Source: DATKMS01 sp041497995 (GTDB lineage Bacteria > Desulfobacterota > Binatia > HRBIN30). From it: a stretch of 18,079 bases of DNA. The notes below the pieces were generated by a model. That model did no database searches. It saw only the letters and a program-made list of their open reading frames with translations, and was not told the DNA's origin. Below are positions 5,893-13,213 of this stretch, one piece after another; position 1 is the stretch's first letter; each line of letters starts with the position of its first letter. The stretch lies in contig JBGQHM010000100.1 in the NCBI GenBank assembly GCA_041497995.1, forward strand, positions 1 through 18,079, in the 5' to 3' direction. Made by a program: the position numbers and the translations under genes.

Positions 5893-6718
5893 GGCGGTGA
5901 ATCGTACCCCCGGGACCGACGCCGCTCAAGCGAGTGCGGCGGAGGTGCTCGACGAGGTGCGTGCGTACCTCGAATACGAGCAGTCCACGGGCCTCGACGC
6001 CGTACCGCGCCGCCCCCGTGCGCCGACACCCTCGCACGTCGTCCAACCCACAGAACTCCCGCCGCAACCATCAATCTCACCTTCGCCCTCACCAGCACCA
6101 GCACGAACACCAAGCACAGCCGCCGCGACCGATCTCTTTGCCGCGCCGGGCGTTCGCCGCGCCGCAACGCTCGAAGAGCTGCGCGCCGAGTTGGGCGATT
6201 GCCAGCGCTGCAAGCTGTGCAGCGGCCGCACGCACATCGTCTTCGGCGTTGGCAATCCGCAGGCAAGGTTGATGTTCGTCGGCGAAGGTCCGGGACGCGA
6301 CGAAGACCTACAGGCCGAGCCGTTCGTCGGCCGCGCCGGGCAGCTGCTCACCGAAATCATCACCAAGGGCATGAAGCTGCGCCGCGAGGACGTGTACATC
6401 GCCAACGTCATCAAGTGCCGCCCACCGCAGAACCGCAATCCCGAGCCCGACGAGATCGCCGCGTGTCAGCCGTTCCTCATCCGGCAAATCGAGATCATCC
6501 AACCGAAAGTCCTCGTTGCCCTCGGGAAGTTCGCTGCCCAGACGCTCCTCGGCCTGCAAACACCGATCTCGCGCCTGCGCGGCCACTGGTACGCGTATCA
6601 AGGCATCAAGCTCATGCCGACGCTGCATCCGGCCTATCTGCTGCGCAACCCCGACGATAAGCGGTTGGTGTGGGAAGACGTCAAGATGGTGCTGCGCGAG
6701 CTGGAGAGCGCCGCGTGA
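5891..6718 (+). CDS. udg: Family 4 uracil-DNA glycosylase (4Fe-4S)
   Basis: A base-excision repair enzyme that removes uracil from DNA. The catalytic domain (about 95-275) carries the family-4 motifs: 'GEGPGRDEDLQAEPFVGRAG' (131-150) and 'HPAYLLRN' (246-253). The probable Fe-S ligands are C104-x2-C107, C176 ('IKCRPPQNRNP') and C192; C110 is an extra nearby Cys. Residues 1-40 form a short helical segment common in this group. Residues 41-90 are a Pro/Ser/Thr-rich linker that looks disordered. It begins the operon with NfeD and slipin: its TGA overlaps the NfeD GTG start. The ATG at 5891 overlaps the opposite-strand phospholipase start. GGAAGG lies about 20 nt upstream, too far to be convincing, so a slightly later start is possible. 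Confidence 0.92.
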   Translation: MAVNRTPGTDAAQASAAEVLDEVRAYLEYEQSTGLDAVPRRPRAPTPSHVVQPTELPPQPSISPSPSPAPARTPSTAAATDLFAAPGVRRAATLEELRAELGDCQRCKLCSGRTHIVFGVGNPQARLMFVGEGPGRDEDLQAEPFVGRAGQLLTEIITKGMKLRREDVYIANVIKCRPPQNRNPEPDEIAACQPFLIRQIEIIQPKVLVALGKFAAQTLLGLQTPISRLRGHWYAYQGIKLMPTLHPAYLLRNPDDKRLVWEDVKMVLRELESAA

Positions 6719-8061
6719 CCCAAGGCGTCCGCGCGGCGCGACGGGCGCTGGTGATCCTGCTCTTCGCACCGGCCTGCCTCACCTGCACCCAGGTGGCGCT
6801 GGGCGGCCCCGAGAACATCGTCGATCTGATTGTCATCGACGCGATGATCAACCCGGCCACCGCCGACTTCATCCACGAGTCGATCTTCGCCGCCGAGCGC
6901 GACGGCGCGCGGGCGCTGCTCATCGAGCTCGACACGCCCGGCGGGTTGCTCGAATCCACTAAGTCGATCGTCAAGGATCTGCTGGGCTCGCCGGTGCCGG
7001 TCATCGTCTATGTCGCCCCAAGCGGTGGCGGCGCCGCGTCGGCCGGCGTGTTCGTCACCATGGCTGCCAACATCGCGGCGATGGCCCCAGGCACCAACAT
7101 CGGCGCGGCGCATCCCGTCAGCGGACAGGGAAGCGACATCGGCGGCGACATGCGTGAGAAGGTCGAGAACTTCACCGTGTCGCTCAGCAAGACCATCGCC
7201 CAAGAGCGCGGCCGTAACGTCGAGTGGGCCGAGAAGGCGGTGCGCGAGAGTGTGTCGATCACCGAGCAGGAAGCGCTGAAGTTGCATGTCATCGATATCG
7301 TGGCAGCGAGCCGCGATGACGTGCTCAAGCAGGCGAACCAGCGCCAGGTGACCGTGCAGGGCACGAAGCGCACGCTCGATCTGGCCGGTGCAACGATCGT
7401 CGTGCGCGAGATGCGCCTGAAGCAGAAGTTCCTCAACATCATGGCGAATCCCAATGTTGCGTACCTGCTGATGATGGCGGGCCTGCTCGGGCTGTACGTC
7501 GAGTTCACACATCCTGGCGTGTTCTTCCCCGGCGTCGCCGGGGCCATCTGTCTCCTGCTGGCAATGGCCGCGCTGCAGGTGCTGCCGATCAACTACAGTG
7601 GCTTGGCGCTCATCGGGCTCGGGCTCGCATTGCTCATCAGCGAGCTCTTCGTGCCGAGCTTCGGCATCCTCGGCGTCGGCGGTATCGTCGCCTTCGTCCT
7701 CGGTTCGCTGCTTCTCTTCGACACCCCAGACTCCGACCTCACCGTCGATCGGAGCATCGTGTACGCCGCCGCGGTGACCTTCGGCAGCTTTACGTTGCTG
7801 GTGAGTTATCTGGTCGTGCGCTCGCAGCGGCGCAAGCCGACACTCGGCCGCGAAGGGCTGATCGGTGAGGTCGGCGAAGTGAAGAACCGCATCGCACCTG
7901 GCAACTCGGGCGGCAAGATCTTTGTTCACGGCGAGTACTGGAATGCGATGGCCGATGAAGCCATCGAGGTTGGTGAGCGCGCCGAGGTCGTGCGTGTCGA
8001 CGGCATGCGCCTCGCGGTGCGGGCAGTGGCGCATTCCCTGCCGGTGACGCACACGACGTGA
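6715..8061 (+). CDS. nfeD: NfeD/ClpP-class membrane serine protease
   Basis: A 448-residue membrane protein of the long NfeD type, starting at GTG 6715, which overlaps the upstream stop (GTGA). It has an N-terminal signal/anchor (about 10-27) and a ClpP/crotonase-fold protease domain with 'LIELDTPGGLLEST'. The Ser109 nucleophile lies in 'GGGAASAGVF', and probable general base Lys174 in 'AEKAVRESVSITEQEAL' (positions by analogy with archaeal PH1510). Several transmembrane helices follow between about 245 and 375, then a C-terminal OB-fold NfeD domain ('GREGLIGEVGEVKN' to 'VVRVDGMRLAVRAV'). PH1510 cleaves the C-terminus of its partner stomatin, and a slipin gene follows directly here. The role is probably membrane quality control in lipid microdomains. 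The pairing is well known; the substrate here is inferred. Confidence 0.92.
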   Translation: MTQGVRAARRALVILLFAPACLTCTQVALGGPENIVDLIVIDAMINPATADFIHESIFAAERDGARALLIELDTPGGLLESTKSIVKDLLGSPVPVIVYVAPSGGGAASAGVFVTMAANIAAMAPGTNIGAAHPVSGQGSDIGGDMREKVENFTVSLSKTIAQERGRNVEWAEKAVRESVSITEQEALKLHVIDIVAASRDDVLKQANQRQVTVQGTKRTLDLAGATIVVREMRLKQKFLNIMANPNVAYLLMMAGLLGLYVEFTHPGVFFPGVAGAICLLLAMAALQVLPINYSGLALIGLGLALLISELFVPSFGILGVGGIVAFVLGSLLLFDTPDSDLTVDRSIVYAAAVTFGSFTLLVSYLVVRSQRRKPTLGREGLIGEVGEVKNRIAPGNSGGKIFVHGEYWNAMADEAIEVGERAEVVRVDGMRLAVRAVAHSLPVTHTT

Positions 8062-8068
8062 CGGGCGG

Positions 8069-8075
8069 AAGGAGG
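8069..8075 (+). promoter_or_regulatory. Ribosome binding site deciding the slipin start
   Basis: AAGGAGG at 8069-8075 is 5 nt from ATG 8081 but only 2 nt from the in-frame GTG 8078. This favours the ATG. Confidence 0.75.
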
Positions 8076-8080
8076 CAGTG

Positions 8081-8833
8081 ATGTTTGGCCCAGCAGCAAC
8101 CGTGGTGATTCTGGCCGTTGCGTTCCTGATTAGCGGGCTCAAGATTCTGAAGGAGTATGAGCGCGGCGTCGTTTTCCGACTCGGACGTCTAGTCGACTCG
8201 CGGGGCCCCGGCGTCATCTACGTGATCCCGCTGATCGAGAAGATGCAACGCATCGAGCTGCGCACGATCACCATGGACGTGCCGCCGCAGGACGTCATCA
8301 CCCGCGACAACGTGTCGGTGAAGGTCAGCGCGGTGCTGTACTTCCGCGTCATGGACCCGAACCGCGCCGTCGTCGAGGTGGTCGACTACCTGTTCGCCAC
8401 GTCGCAGCTCGCCCAAACCACGCTGCGCAGCGTCTGTGGACAGGCGGAGCTCGACGAGCTCCTTGCGGAGCGCGAGAAGATCAACTCTCACCTGCAAGAG
8501 ATCCTCGACAAGCAGACCGACCCGTGGGGCATCAAGGTGGTGACCGTTGAGGTCAAGCACATCGACTTGCCGCAGGAGATGCAGCGGGCGATGGCGGCGC
8601 AGGCCGAGGCTGAACGCGAGCGGCGCGCCAAGGTCATCAACGCTGAAGGCGAGTTCCAAGCCGCGCAGAAGCTCGCTGATGCCTCCGCCGTCATCAGCAG
8701 CCATCCCATAGCCCTCCAGCTTCGCTTCCTGCAGACGCTCACCGAGGTGGCCTCGGAAAATTACTCGACGACCATCTTCCCCCTGCCGGTCGACCTGATC
8801 ACACCGTTCCTGAAGAGTCCGCAGAAGCCGTGA
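8081..8833 (+). CDS. Slipin (stomatin/prohibitin-family SPFH protein)
   Basis: A 250-residue SPFH-domain membrane scaffold. One N-terminal hydrophobic segment (about 6-21) is followed by the slipin signature 'EYERGVVFRLGRL', 'GPGVIYVIPLIEKMQRIELR', 'TRDNVSVKVSAVLYFRV' and 'DYLFATSQLAQTTLRSV'. A charged coiled-coil stretch ('QRAMAAQAEAERERRAKVI') and a C-terminal 'PLPVDLITPF' complete it. Such proteins oligomerise in membranes and organise microdomains. The NfeD protease encoded 19 nt upstream is the family's usual partner and can cleave its tail. The start is set by a good ribosome site. Length and domain order are normal for bacterial slipins. Confidence 0.93.
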   Translation: MFGPAATVVILAVAFLISGLKILKEYERGVVFRLGRLVDSRGPGVIYVIPLIEKMQRIELRTITMDVPPQDVITRDNVSVKVSAVLYFRVMDPNRAVVEVVDYLFATSQLAQTTLRSVCGQAELDELLAEREKINSHLQEILDKQTDPWGIKVVTVEVKHIDLPQEMQRAMAAQAEAERERRAKVINAEGEFQAAQKLADASAVISSHPIALQLRFLQTLTEVASENYSTTIFPLPVDLITPFLKSPQKP

Positions 8834-8857
8834 CTCGGGCTCGTGATTCGTGACTCG
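8829..8857. repeat. Short degenerate direct repeat after slipin
   Basis: Three copies of CGTGAYTCG (8829-8837, 8842-8850, 8849-8857) start in the slipin stop codon and run into the intergenic space. Function unknown; possibly interspersed junk repeat. Confidence 0.35.
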
Positions 8858-8901
8858 TCGCGAGCGATGAGCTGCGCGCCCAAGCGGCCCACCGGCTCGC
8901 C

Positions 8902-8930
8902 TTGACTCTCCCGAGACCATGTGGTTTACC
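8902..8930 (+). promoter_or_regulatory. Promoter-like element upstream of queA
   Basis: -35 TTGACT (8902-8907), a 17-nt spacer, -10 TTTACC (8925-8930). The -35 is good and the -10 weak. The predicted start near 8937 would give a leader of about 48 nt that runs directly into the terminator at 8957-8984, so any output into queA would be attenuated. It could instead be fortuitous. Confidence 0.35.
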
Positions 8931-8956
8931 CCTGCCGAACTACTGGCGTGAACTAG

Positions 8957-8984
8957 CAGGCACCCATCCGGTGCCTGTTTTTTT
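8957..8984 (+). terminator. Intrinsic terminator before queA
   Basis: Perfect 8-bp stem CAGGCACC (8957-8964) / GGTGCCTG (8970-8977), loop CATCC, followed by seven T. It lies 124 nt past the slipin stop and 12 nt before the first possible queA ATG. It probably ends the UDG-NfeD-slipin transcript. An upstream CCTGC (8931-8935) can pair with GCAGG (8956-8960), a fold that excludes the terminator, so attenuation of the queA operon is possible. Confidence 0.8.
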
Positions 8985-8996
8985 ACCGGCTTCGCC

Positions 8997-10088
8997 ATGG
9001 AGAGTGTTGCAGCTTCGACTCGATGCGCAGACGCGTCTGTGACGCTGTCTGATTTCCACTTCGACCTGCCACCCGAGCTGATCGCTCAGGTGCCGGCGGA
9101 GCGGCGCGACCAGGCGCGCCTACTTGTACTCGATCGCCAGTCGCATGAGTTGACACATACCCACGTCCACGCCTTGGCGGAGCAGCTGCGTGCCGGCGAT
9201 CTATTGGTGCTCAACGATACCAAGGTCATCCCGGCACGGCTTTTCGGGAGAACGCCAACCGGTGGCGGGGTGGAGGTGCTGCTCATCCGGCCGATGGGCT
9301 ACGCAGAAGGGCTTGCCGAGGCAGCCTGGCTCTGCCTCGGTCGACCCGCCAAGCGCTTGCGCGTCGGGACCCAGATCACCTTTCCTGAGAACGTCCGTGC
9401 CACGCTCACCGCCGTCCACGGGAACGGCCAGTACGGCATCGCGTTCGAGGATCCGGCAACCGTCCAGGCGTTGATCGAACGGCACGGGGAGATTCCTCTC
9501 CCGCCGTACATCCGCCGGCCGGACGGCCCGCTGCCGCTCGATCGAACGCGCTACCAAACCGTCTTCGCCAGGGTGCCGGGAGCGATTGCTGCGCCCACCG
9601 CGGGCCTGCACTTCACCGATAAGCTCTTGGCCGCGCTACCGGGCAACGGCGTCGAGGTCGCGCGCCTGACGTTGCACGTTGGGCCAGGGACGTTCCTGCC
9701 GGTGCGATCCGAGAACCTCAGCGAACACGTGATGACCGCAGAGTGGTGCGATATCCCCGACAGCACCGCAGCGCGCATTCGCCGGGTCAAGCGCGCCGGC
9801 GGCCGCGTGATCGCGGTGGGGACAACCACCACCCGCGCGCTCGAATCGGCGGCATCGGAACACGATGTCGTCGTTAGCGGCTCGCGCTGGGCTGAACGAT
9901 TCATCGTTCCAGGCCATCAGTTCCGCGTGGTCGACGGGCTGTTCACCAACTTTCACCTGCCCGGCTCCACCCTGCTGCTGCTCGTCAGTGCCTTCGCCGG
10001 CCGGGAGTGCATCCTGGCCACCTACGCCGAGGCGATCCGCCGTGGGTACCGGTTCTACAGCTACGGCGACGCGATGCTGATTCAATGA
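8997..10088 (+). CDS. queA: S-adenosylmethionine:tRNA ribosyltransferase-isomerase QueA
   Basis: Transfers and isomerises the ribosyl moiety of SAM onto preQ1-modified tRNA to make epoxyqueuosine, the step after Tgt. Family features are present throughout: 'FDLPPELIAQVPAERRDQARLLV', 'LLVLNDTKVIPARLFG', 'RYQTVFARVPGAIAAPTAGLHFT', 'LHVGPGTFLPVR', 'VGTTTTRALES', 'FTNFHLPGSTLLLLVSAFAG' and 'GYRFYSYGDAMLI'. ATG 8997 gives 363 residues. GTG 9039 gives 349 and starts exactly where homologues begin (LSDF...LPPELIAQ), so it is a serious alternative. Neither start has a visible ribosome site. The TGA overlaps the tgt ATG (ATGA). It is the first gene of the queA-tgt-yajC-secDF-recJ run. Confidence 0.95.
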   Translation: MESVAASTRCADASVTLSDFHFDLPPELIAQVPAERRDQARLLVLDRQSHELTHTHVHALAEQLRAGDLLVLNDTKVIPARLFGRTPTGGGVEVLLIRPMGYAEGLAEAAWLCLGRPAKRLRVGTQITFPENVRATLTAVHGNGQYGIAFEDPATVQALIERHGEIPLPPYIRRPDGPLPLDRTRYQTVFARVPGAIAAPTAGLHFTDKLLAALPGNGVEVARLTLHVGPGTFLPVRSENLSEHVMTAEWCDIPDSTAARIRRVKRAGGRVIAVGTTTTRALESAASEHDVVVSGSRWAERFIVPGHQFRVVDGLFTNFHLPGSTLLLLVSAFAGRECILATYAEAIRRGYRFYSYGDAMLIQ

Positions 10089-11251
10089 GCCCGACTGCTA
10101 CCGCATCCGCTGCCCGGCGCGCCGGAACGGCCGCACCGATCTTCGAAGTCACCGCGTCAAGCACCGACGGTCACGGCCGCTGCGGCCGCTTGACCACGGC
10201 GCACGGCACGGTCAACACGCCGGCGTTCATGCCCGTTGGGACGCAGGCGACCGTGAAAGGCATCACGCCGGCGCAGCTGCGCGAAATCGGCGCCGAGATC
10301 ATTCTCTCCAACGCCTATCACCTCGCCGTACGCCCGGGCGCCGCGCTGATCCGCGATCTTGGCGGATTGCACCGTTTCATGGGCTGGGACGGACCGATTC
10401 TTACGGACAGCGGCGGTTACCAGATCTTTAGTCTCGCTGGGCTGCGCAAGGTAACCGACGACGGCGTAGCCTTCCGTTCGCACGTCGACGGCGCACCGAT
10501 GTTCCTGACACCCGAAGCTGTCGTGCAGCTGCAAATCGATCTCGGCGTCGACATCATCATGGTACTCGACGAGTGCGTTGCCGGGACCGCGACGCGTGCA
10601 GAAGCCGAACGCGCCGCCCGCCGCACGCTCGACTGGGCGCGGCGCTGCCAGGAGGTCGAGATCGCCCCGGGCCAGCTCATGTTCGGCATCGTGCAAGGCG
10701 CGACCTATGCGGACCTACGTGCGGAGCAGGCGCGCGCGCTTGTGGCGCTCGATTTTCCGGGCTATGCGGTGGGGGGATTAAGTGTGGGGGAAGGACGAGA
10801 CATCACCATGGCGCTGGCGGAGGAGACGGCGGCGGGGTTGCCGGTGGACCGCCCACGGTACCTTATGGGCGTAGGTTTTCCGGAGGATCTCATCCGTTTC
10901 GTCGGCATGGGCTACGACATGTTCGACTGCGTATTGCCGACCCGGAACGCGCGTAACGGCATGCTGTTCACCTCGAGCGGCCGCCTGAACATCCGCTTGG
11001 CGCGCTACGCGCAGGACGCGGCGCCGGTGGACGTTGACTGCCGGTGCTACACCTGCCGGACCTTTAGCCGCGCGTATCTGCGCCACCTCGCTGTGACCAA
11101 TGAGATGCTGGGCGGCCAACTGGCCAGCCTGCACAACCTGTACTTCTATCAGCAGCTGATGCGCGACATGCGCGCGGCGATCGCGCGTGGCGACTACGCC
11201 GCGTGGGCCGCTGCGCAGCTTGCGCGTCTCACGGAAGGAACCGACGCATGA
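10085..11251 (+). CDS. tgt: Queuine/preQ1 tRNA-guanine transglycosylase
   Basis: Exchanges guanine-34 in GUN-anticodon tRNAs for preQ1. The 388-residue protein starts at ATG 10085, overlapping the queA stop. Catalytic and binding features are intact: D108 in 'DSGGYQIFSL', 'GIVQGATYADLR', 'GGLSVGEGRD', nucleophile D281 in 'MFDCVLPTRNARNG', and zinc ligands C319, C321, C324 and H350 ('DCRCYTCRTF...SLHN'). Where many homologues have DECT it reads DECVAG, a mild change. An N-terminal Ala-rich extension of about 18 residues precedes the usual 'FEVTA' start. It works directly with the upstream QueA and is probably translated by coupling. Confidence 0.96.
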   Translation: MSPTATASAARRAGTAAPIFEVTASSTDGHGRCGRLTTAHGTVNTPAFMPVGTQATVKGITPAQLREIGAEIILSNAYHLAVRPGAALIRDLGGLHRFMGWDGPILTDSGGYQIFSLAGLRKVTDDGVAFRSHVDGAPMFLTPEAVVQLQIDLGVDIIMVLDECVAGTATRAEAERAARRTLDWARRCQEVEIAPGQLMFGIVQGATYADLRAEQARALVALDFPGYAVGGLSVGEGRDITMALAEETAAGLPVDRPRYLMGVGFPEDLIRFVGMGYDMFDCVLPTRNARNGMLFTSSGRLNIRLARYAQDAAPVDVDCRCYTCRTFSRAYLRHLAVTNEMLGGQLASLHNLYFYQQLMRDMRAAIARGDYAAWAAAQLARLTEGTDA

Positions 11252-11604
11252 TCAACCCCGCGTGGGCACAAGCGGCGCCGGGCGGTGCGCCGCCGGCCGT
11301 GATGCAGTTCGCGCCGCTCGTCCTCATCTTCGTGGTCTTCTACTTCCTGCTCATCCGCCCTCAGCAGCAAAAGGCGAAGGAGCACAAGACCCTGCTCGCT
11401 AACCTGAAGCGTAACGACGACGTGATCACCTCCGGCGGGCTGTACGGAAAGGTCATGGCGCTGACCGACAAGGTGGTCACCCTGGAGATCGCCCCGAACG
11501 TCCGCGTACGGGTCGACCGCCCGCAGATCGCGTCGGTGGCGAAATCAGGCCCGCCGGAAGAGAGCAAAGACACTAAAGAGAAAGAGAAGGACAAAACGAA
11601 GTGA
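11248..11604 (+). CDS. yajC: Preprotein translocase subunit YajC
   Basis: A 118-residue single-pass inner-membrane protein that associates with SecD-SecF. A short N-terminal segment leads into a transmembrane helix (about 27-44) ending in the signature 'FYFLLIRPQQQKAKEH', then a small cytoplasmic beta domain ('NDDVITSGGLYGKVMALTD') and a highly charged Lys/Glu tail. The ATG at 11248 overlaps the tgt stop and has GGAAGG about 10 nt upstream, which decides it over more upstream in-frame codons. The gene order tgt-yajC-secD-secF is conserved across many Proteobacteria. Confidence 0.95.
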   Translation: MINPAWAQAAPGGAPPAVMQFAPLVLIFVVFYFLLIRPQQQKAKEHKTLLANLKRNDDVITSGGLYGKVMALTDKVVTLEIAPNVRVRVDRPQIASVAKSGPPEESKDTKEKEKDKTK

Positions 11605-13208
11605 CAAGCCGGAGCTTACTCTATCGCGTACTGCTCATCCTCGGGCTGACCCTGGTCGCGTTCGTCTATCTCCTCCCGACGTTCGTTACCGACCTGCCGG
11701 CGTTCTGGAAGAGCCTTCTGCCGAGCCAGCCTGTCCACCTCGGACTGGACCTGCAAGGCGGCACCCACTTGGTGTTGACGGTCGACATCAACAAAGCGGT
11801 CGAGAACGCTCTCGACCGCACCGCCGACGAGATCAAACGCGAGGCCGCCGGGGCGAAGGTTCCGATCGAGGCGGCCGCTCGGAAGGACACCCACATAGAA
11901 ATCAGCCTCGCCGCCAGCGCCGACCGCAACCAGTTCGCCGATCTGATGAAGGAACGCTTTCCGAATCTCACGATCGAGAACTCGAGCACGCAGGACGGCC
12001 GCGCAACCTTTCGCTTGATGATGACCAAGCGCGAGGAGCAGCGGCTGCGCGACTTCGCACTGGAGCAGTCGCTCGAAACCATCCGCAACCGCATCGACCA
12101 GTTCGGCGTCACCGAGCCGATCATCCAACGGCAAGGCACACAAGACATCCTGATCCAGCTCCCCGGCATTCAGGACCCGCAACGGGCGAAAGACCTCATC
12201 GGACGCACCGCACTGCTGGAGTTCAAGTTGCTGTCCGACATTCCCAATGCGGACAGCTACACGACGGGTGAGAAGCCGTTGCCAACGGGTACGCAGATTC
12301 TCAACGGTGTCGACGTCGACACGTCGACAGCGCGTGGCCATCGGGTAAAGTATCTGGTGCAGTCGCAGACCCTGATGACCGGCGACACCATTGCCGACGC
12401 GCTGGTGCGTCCCGCGACGCAGATGGAGGGGCCGTACGTTGCCCTCGAGTTCAACCCGCGCGGCGCCAAGCAGTTCGATGAGCTGACGGGCCGCAGCGTC
12501 GGCAAACGCCTGGCCATCATCCTCGACAACACGGTCTACTCGGCGCCGGTCATTCGCGAACGTATCAGCGGCGGTCGCGCATCGATCACGGGCAACTTCG
12601 ACATCAAGGAGGCGCGCGACTTGGCCATCGTGCTGCGCGCCGGCGCCCTGCCCGCGCCGGTGCACGTTGCCGAGGAACGCACCGTGGGGCCGTCGCTCGG
12701 CAAGGACTCCATCCGGCAAGGGATCACGTCGTTCGTCGTCGGCGGCGCGCTGGTCGTGATTTTCATGCTGGTGTACTACAAGTTCGCCGGCGTGCTCGCC
12801 GACCTCGCCCTCATCCTCAACGTCGTCTACCTGATCGCGGCGTTGGCCGCGTTCCACGCCACGCTGACCCTGCCCGGTATCGCCGGTATCGTGCTGACCC
12901 TCGGTATGGCGGTCGACGCCAACGTGCTCATCAACGAGCGCATCCGCGAAGAGCTGCGCACCGGTAAGACGGCGCGCGCCGCCATCGAAGCAGGCTACGA
13001 GCGCGCCCTACCCGCCATCCTCGATTCGAACATCACGACGTTCCTTTCAGGCGTGATCCTCTTTCAGTTCGGCTCCGGGCCGGTCAAGGGGTTCGCCGTG
13101 ACACTGTGTATCGGTATCGTCAGCAGCGTCTTTACCGCCGTGGTCGGCACCCGGGTGGTCTATGACTACCTCCTCACCGCACGCCGGCTGCAGACCGTGA
13201 GCATCTAA
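11601..13208 (+). CDS. secD: Protein translocase subunit SecD
   Basis: A 535-residue RND-type membrane protein that uses proton motive force to pull secreted proteins through SecYEG on the periplasmic side. It has an N-terminal transmembrane helix (about 7-27), the D1 motif 'LGLDLQGGTHLVL', a large periplasmic P1 region including 'IRNRIDQFGVTEPIIQRQG' and 'FNPRGAKQFDELT', then five C-terminal transmembrane helices with 'GMAVDANVLINERIREEL' and 'VKGFAVTLCIGIVSSVFTAV'. The GTG start at 11601 overlaps the yajC stop (GTGA). Length and motifs are typical, with no sign of fusion to SecF. Confidence 0.96.
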   Translation: MTSRSLLYRVLLILGLTLVAFVYLLPTFVTDLPAFWKSLLPSQPVHLGLDLQGGTHLVLTVDINKAVENALDRTADEIKREAAGAKVPIEAAARKDTHIEISLAASADRNQFADLMKERFPNLTIENSSTQDGRATFRLMMTKREEQRLRDFALEQSLETIRNRIDQFGVTEPIIQRQGTQDILIQLPGIQDPQRAKDLIGRTALLEFKLLSDIPNADSYTTGEKPLPTGTQILNGVDVDTSTARGHRVKYLVQSQTLMTGDTIADALVRPATQMEGPYVALEFNPRGAKQFDELTGRSVGKRLAIILDNTVYSAPVIRERISGGRASITGNFDIKEARDLAIVLRAGALPAPVHVAEERTVGPSLGKDSIRQGITSFVVGGALVVIFMLVYYKFAGVLADLALILNVVYLIAALAAFHATLTLPGIAGIVLTLGMAVDANVLINERIREELRTGKTARAAIEAGYERALPAILDSNITTFLSGVILFQFGSGPVKGFAVTLCIGIVSSVFTAVVGTRVVYDYLLTARRLQTVSI

Positions 13209-13213
13209 CTCCT

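Noticed and set aside
6634..8217. Long open frame antisense to the NfeD gene
   Set aside because: Rich in Arg/His/Asp with no domain logic; a typical shadow of a GC-rich gene whose sense strand has clear protease and membrane motifs. The same applies to long antisense frames under slipin, queA, tgt, secD, secF and recJ.
8925..8990. preQ1-I riboswitch before queA
   Set aside because: Short leader and target gene are suggestive, but the conserved ACACCC-type core loop and A-rich tail are not present.
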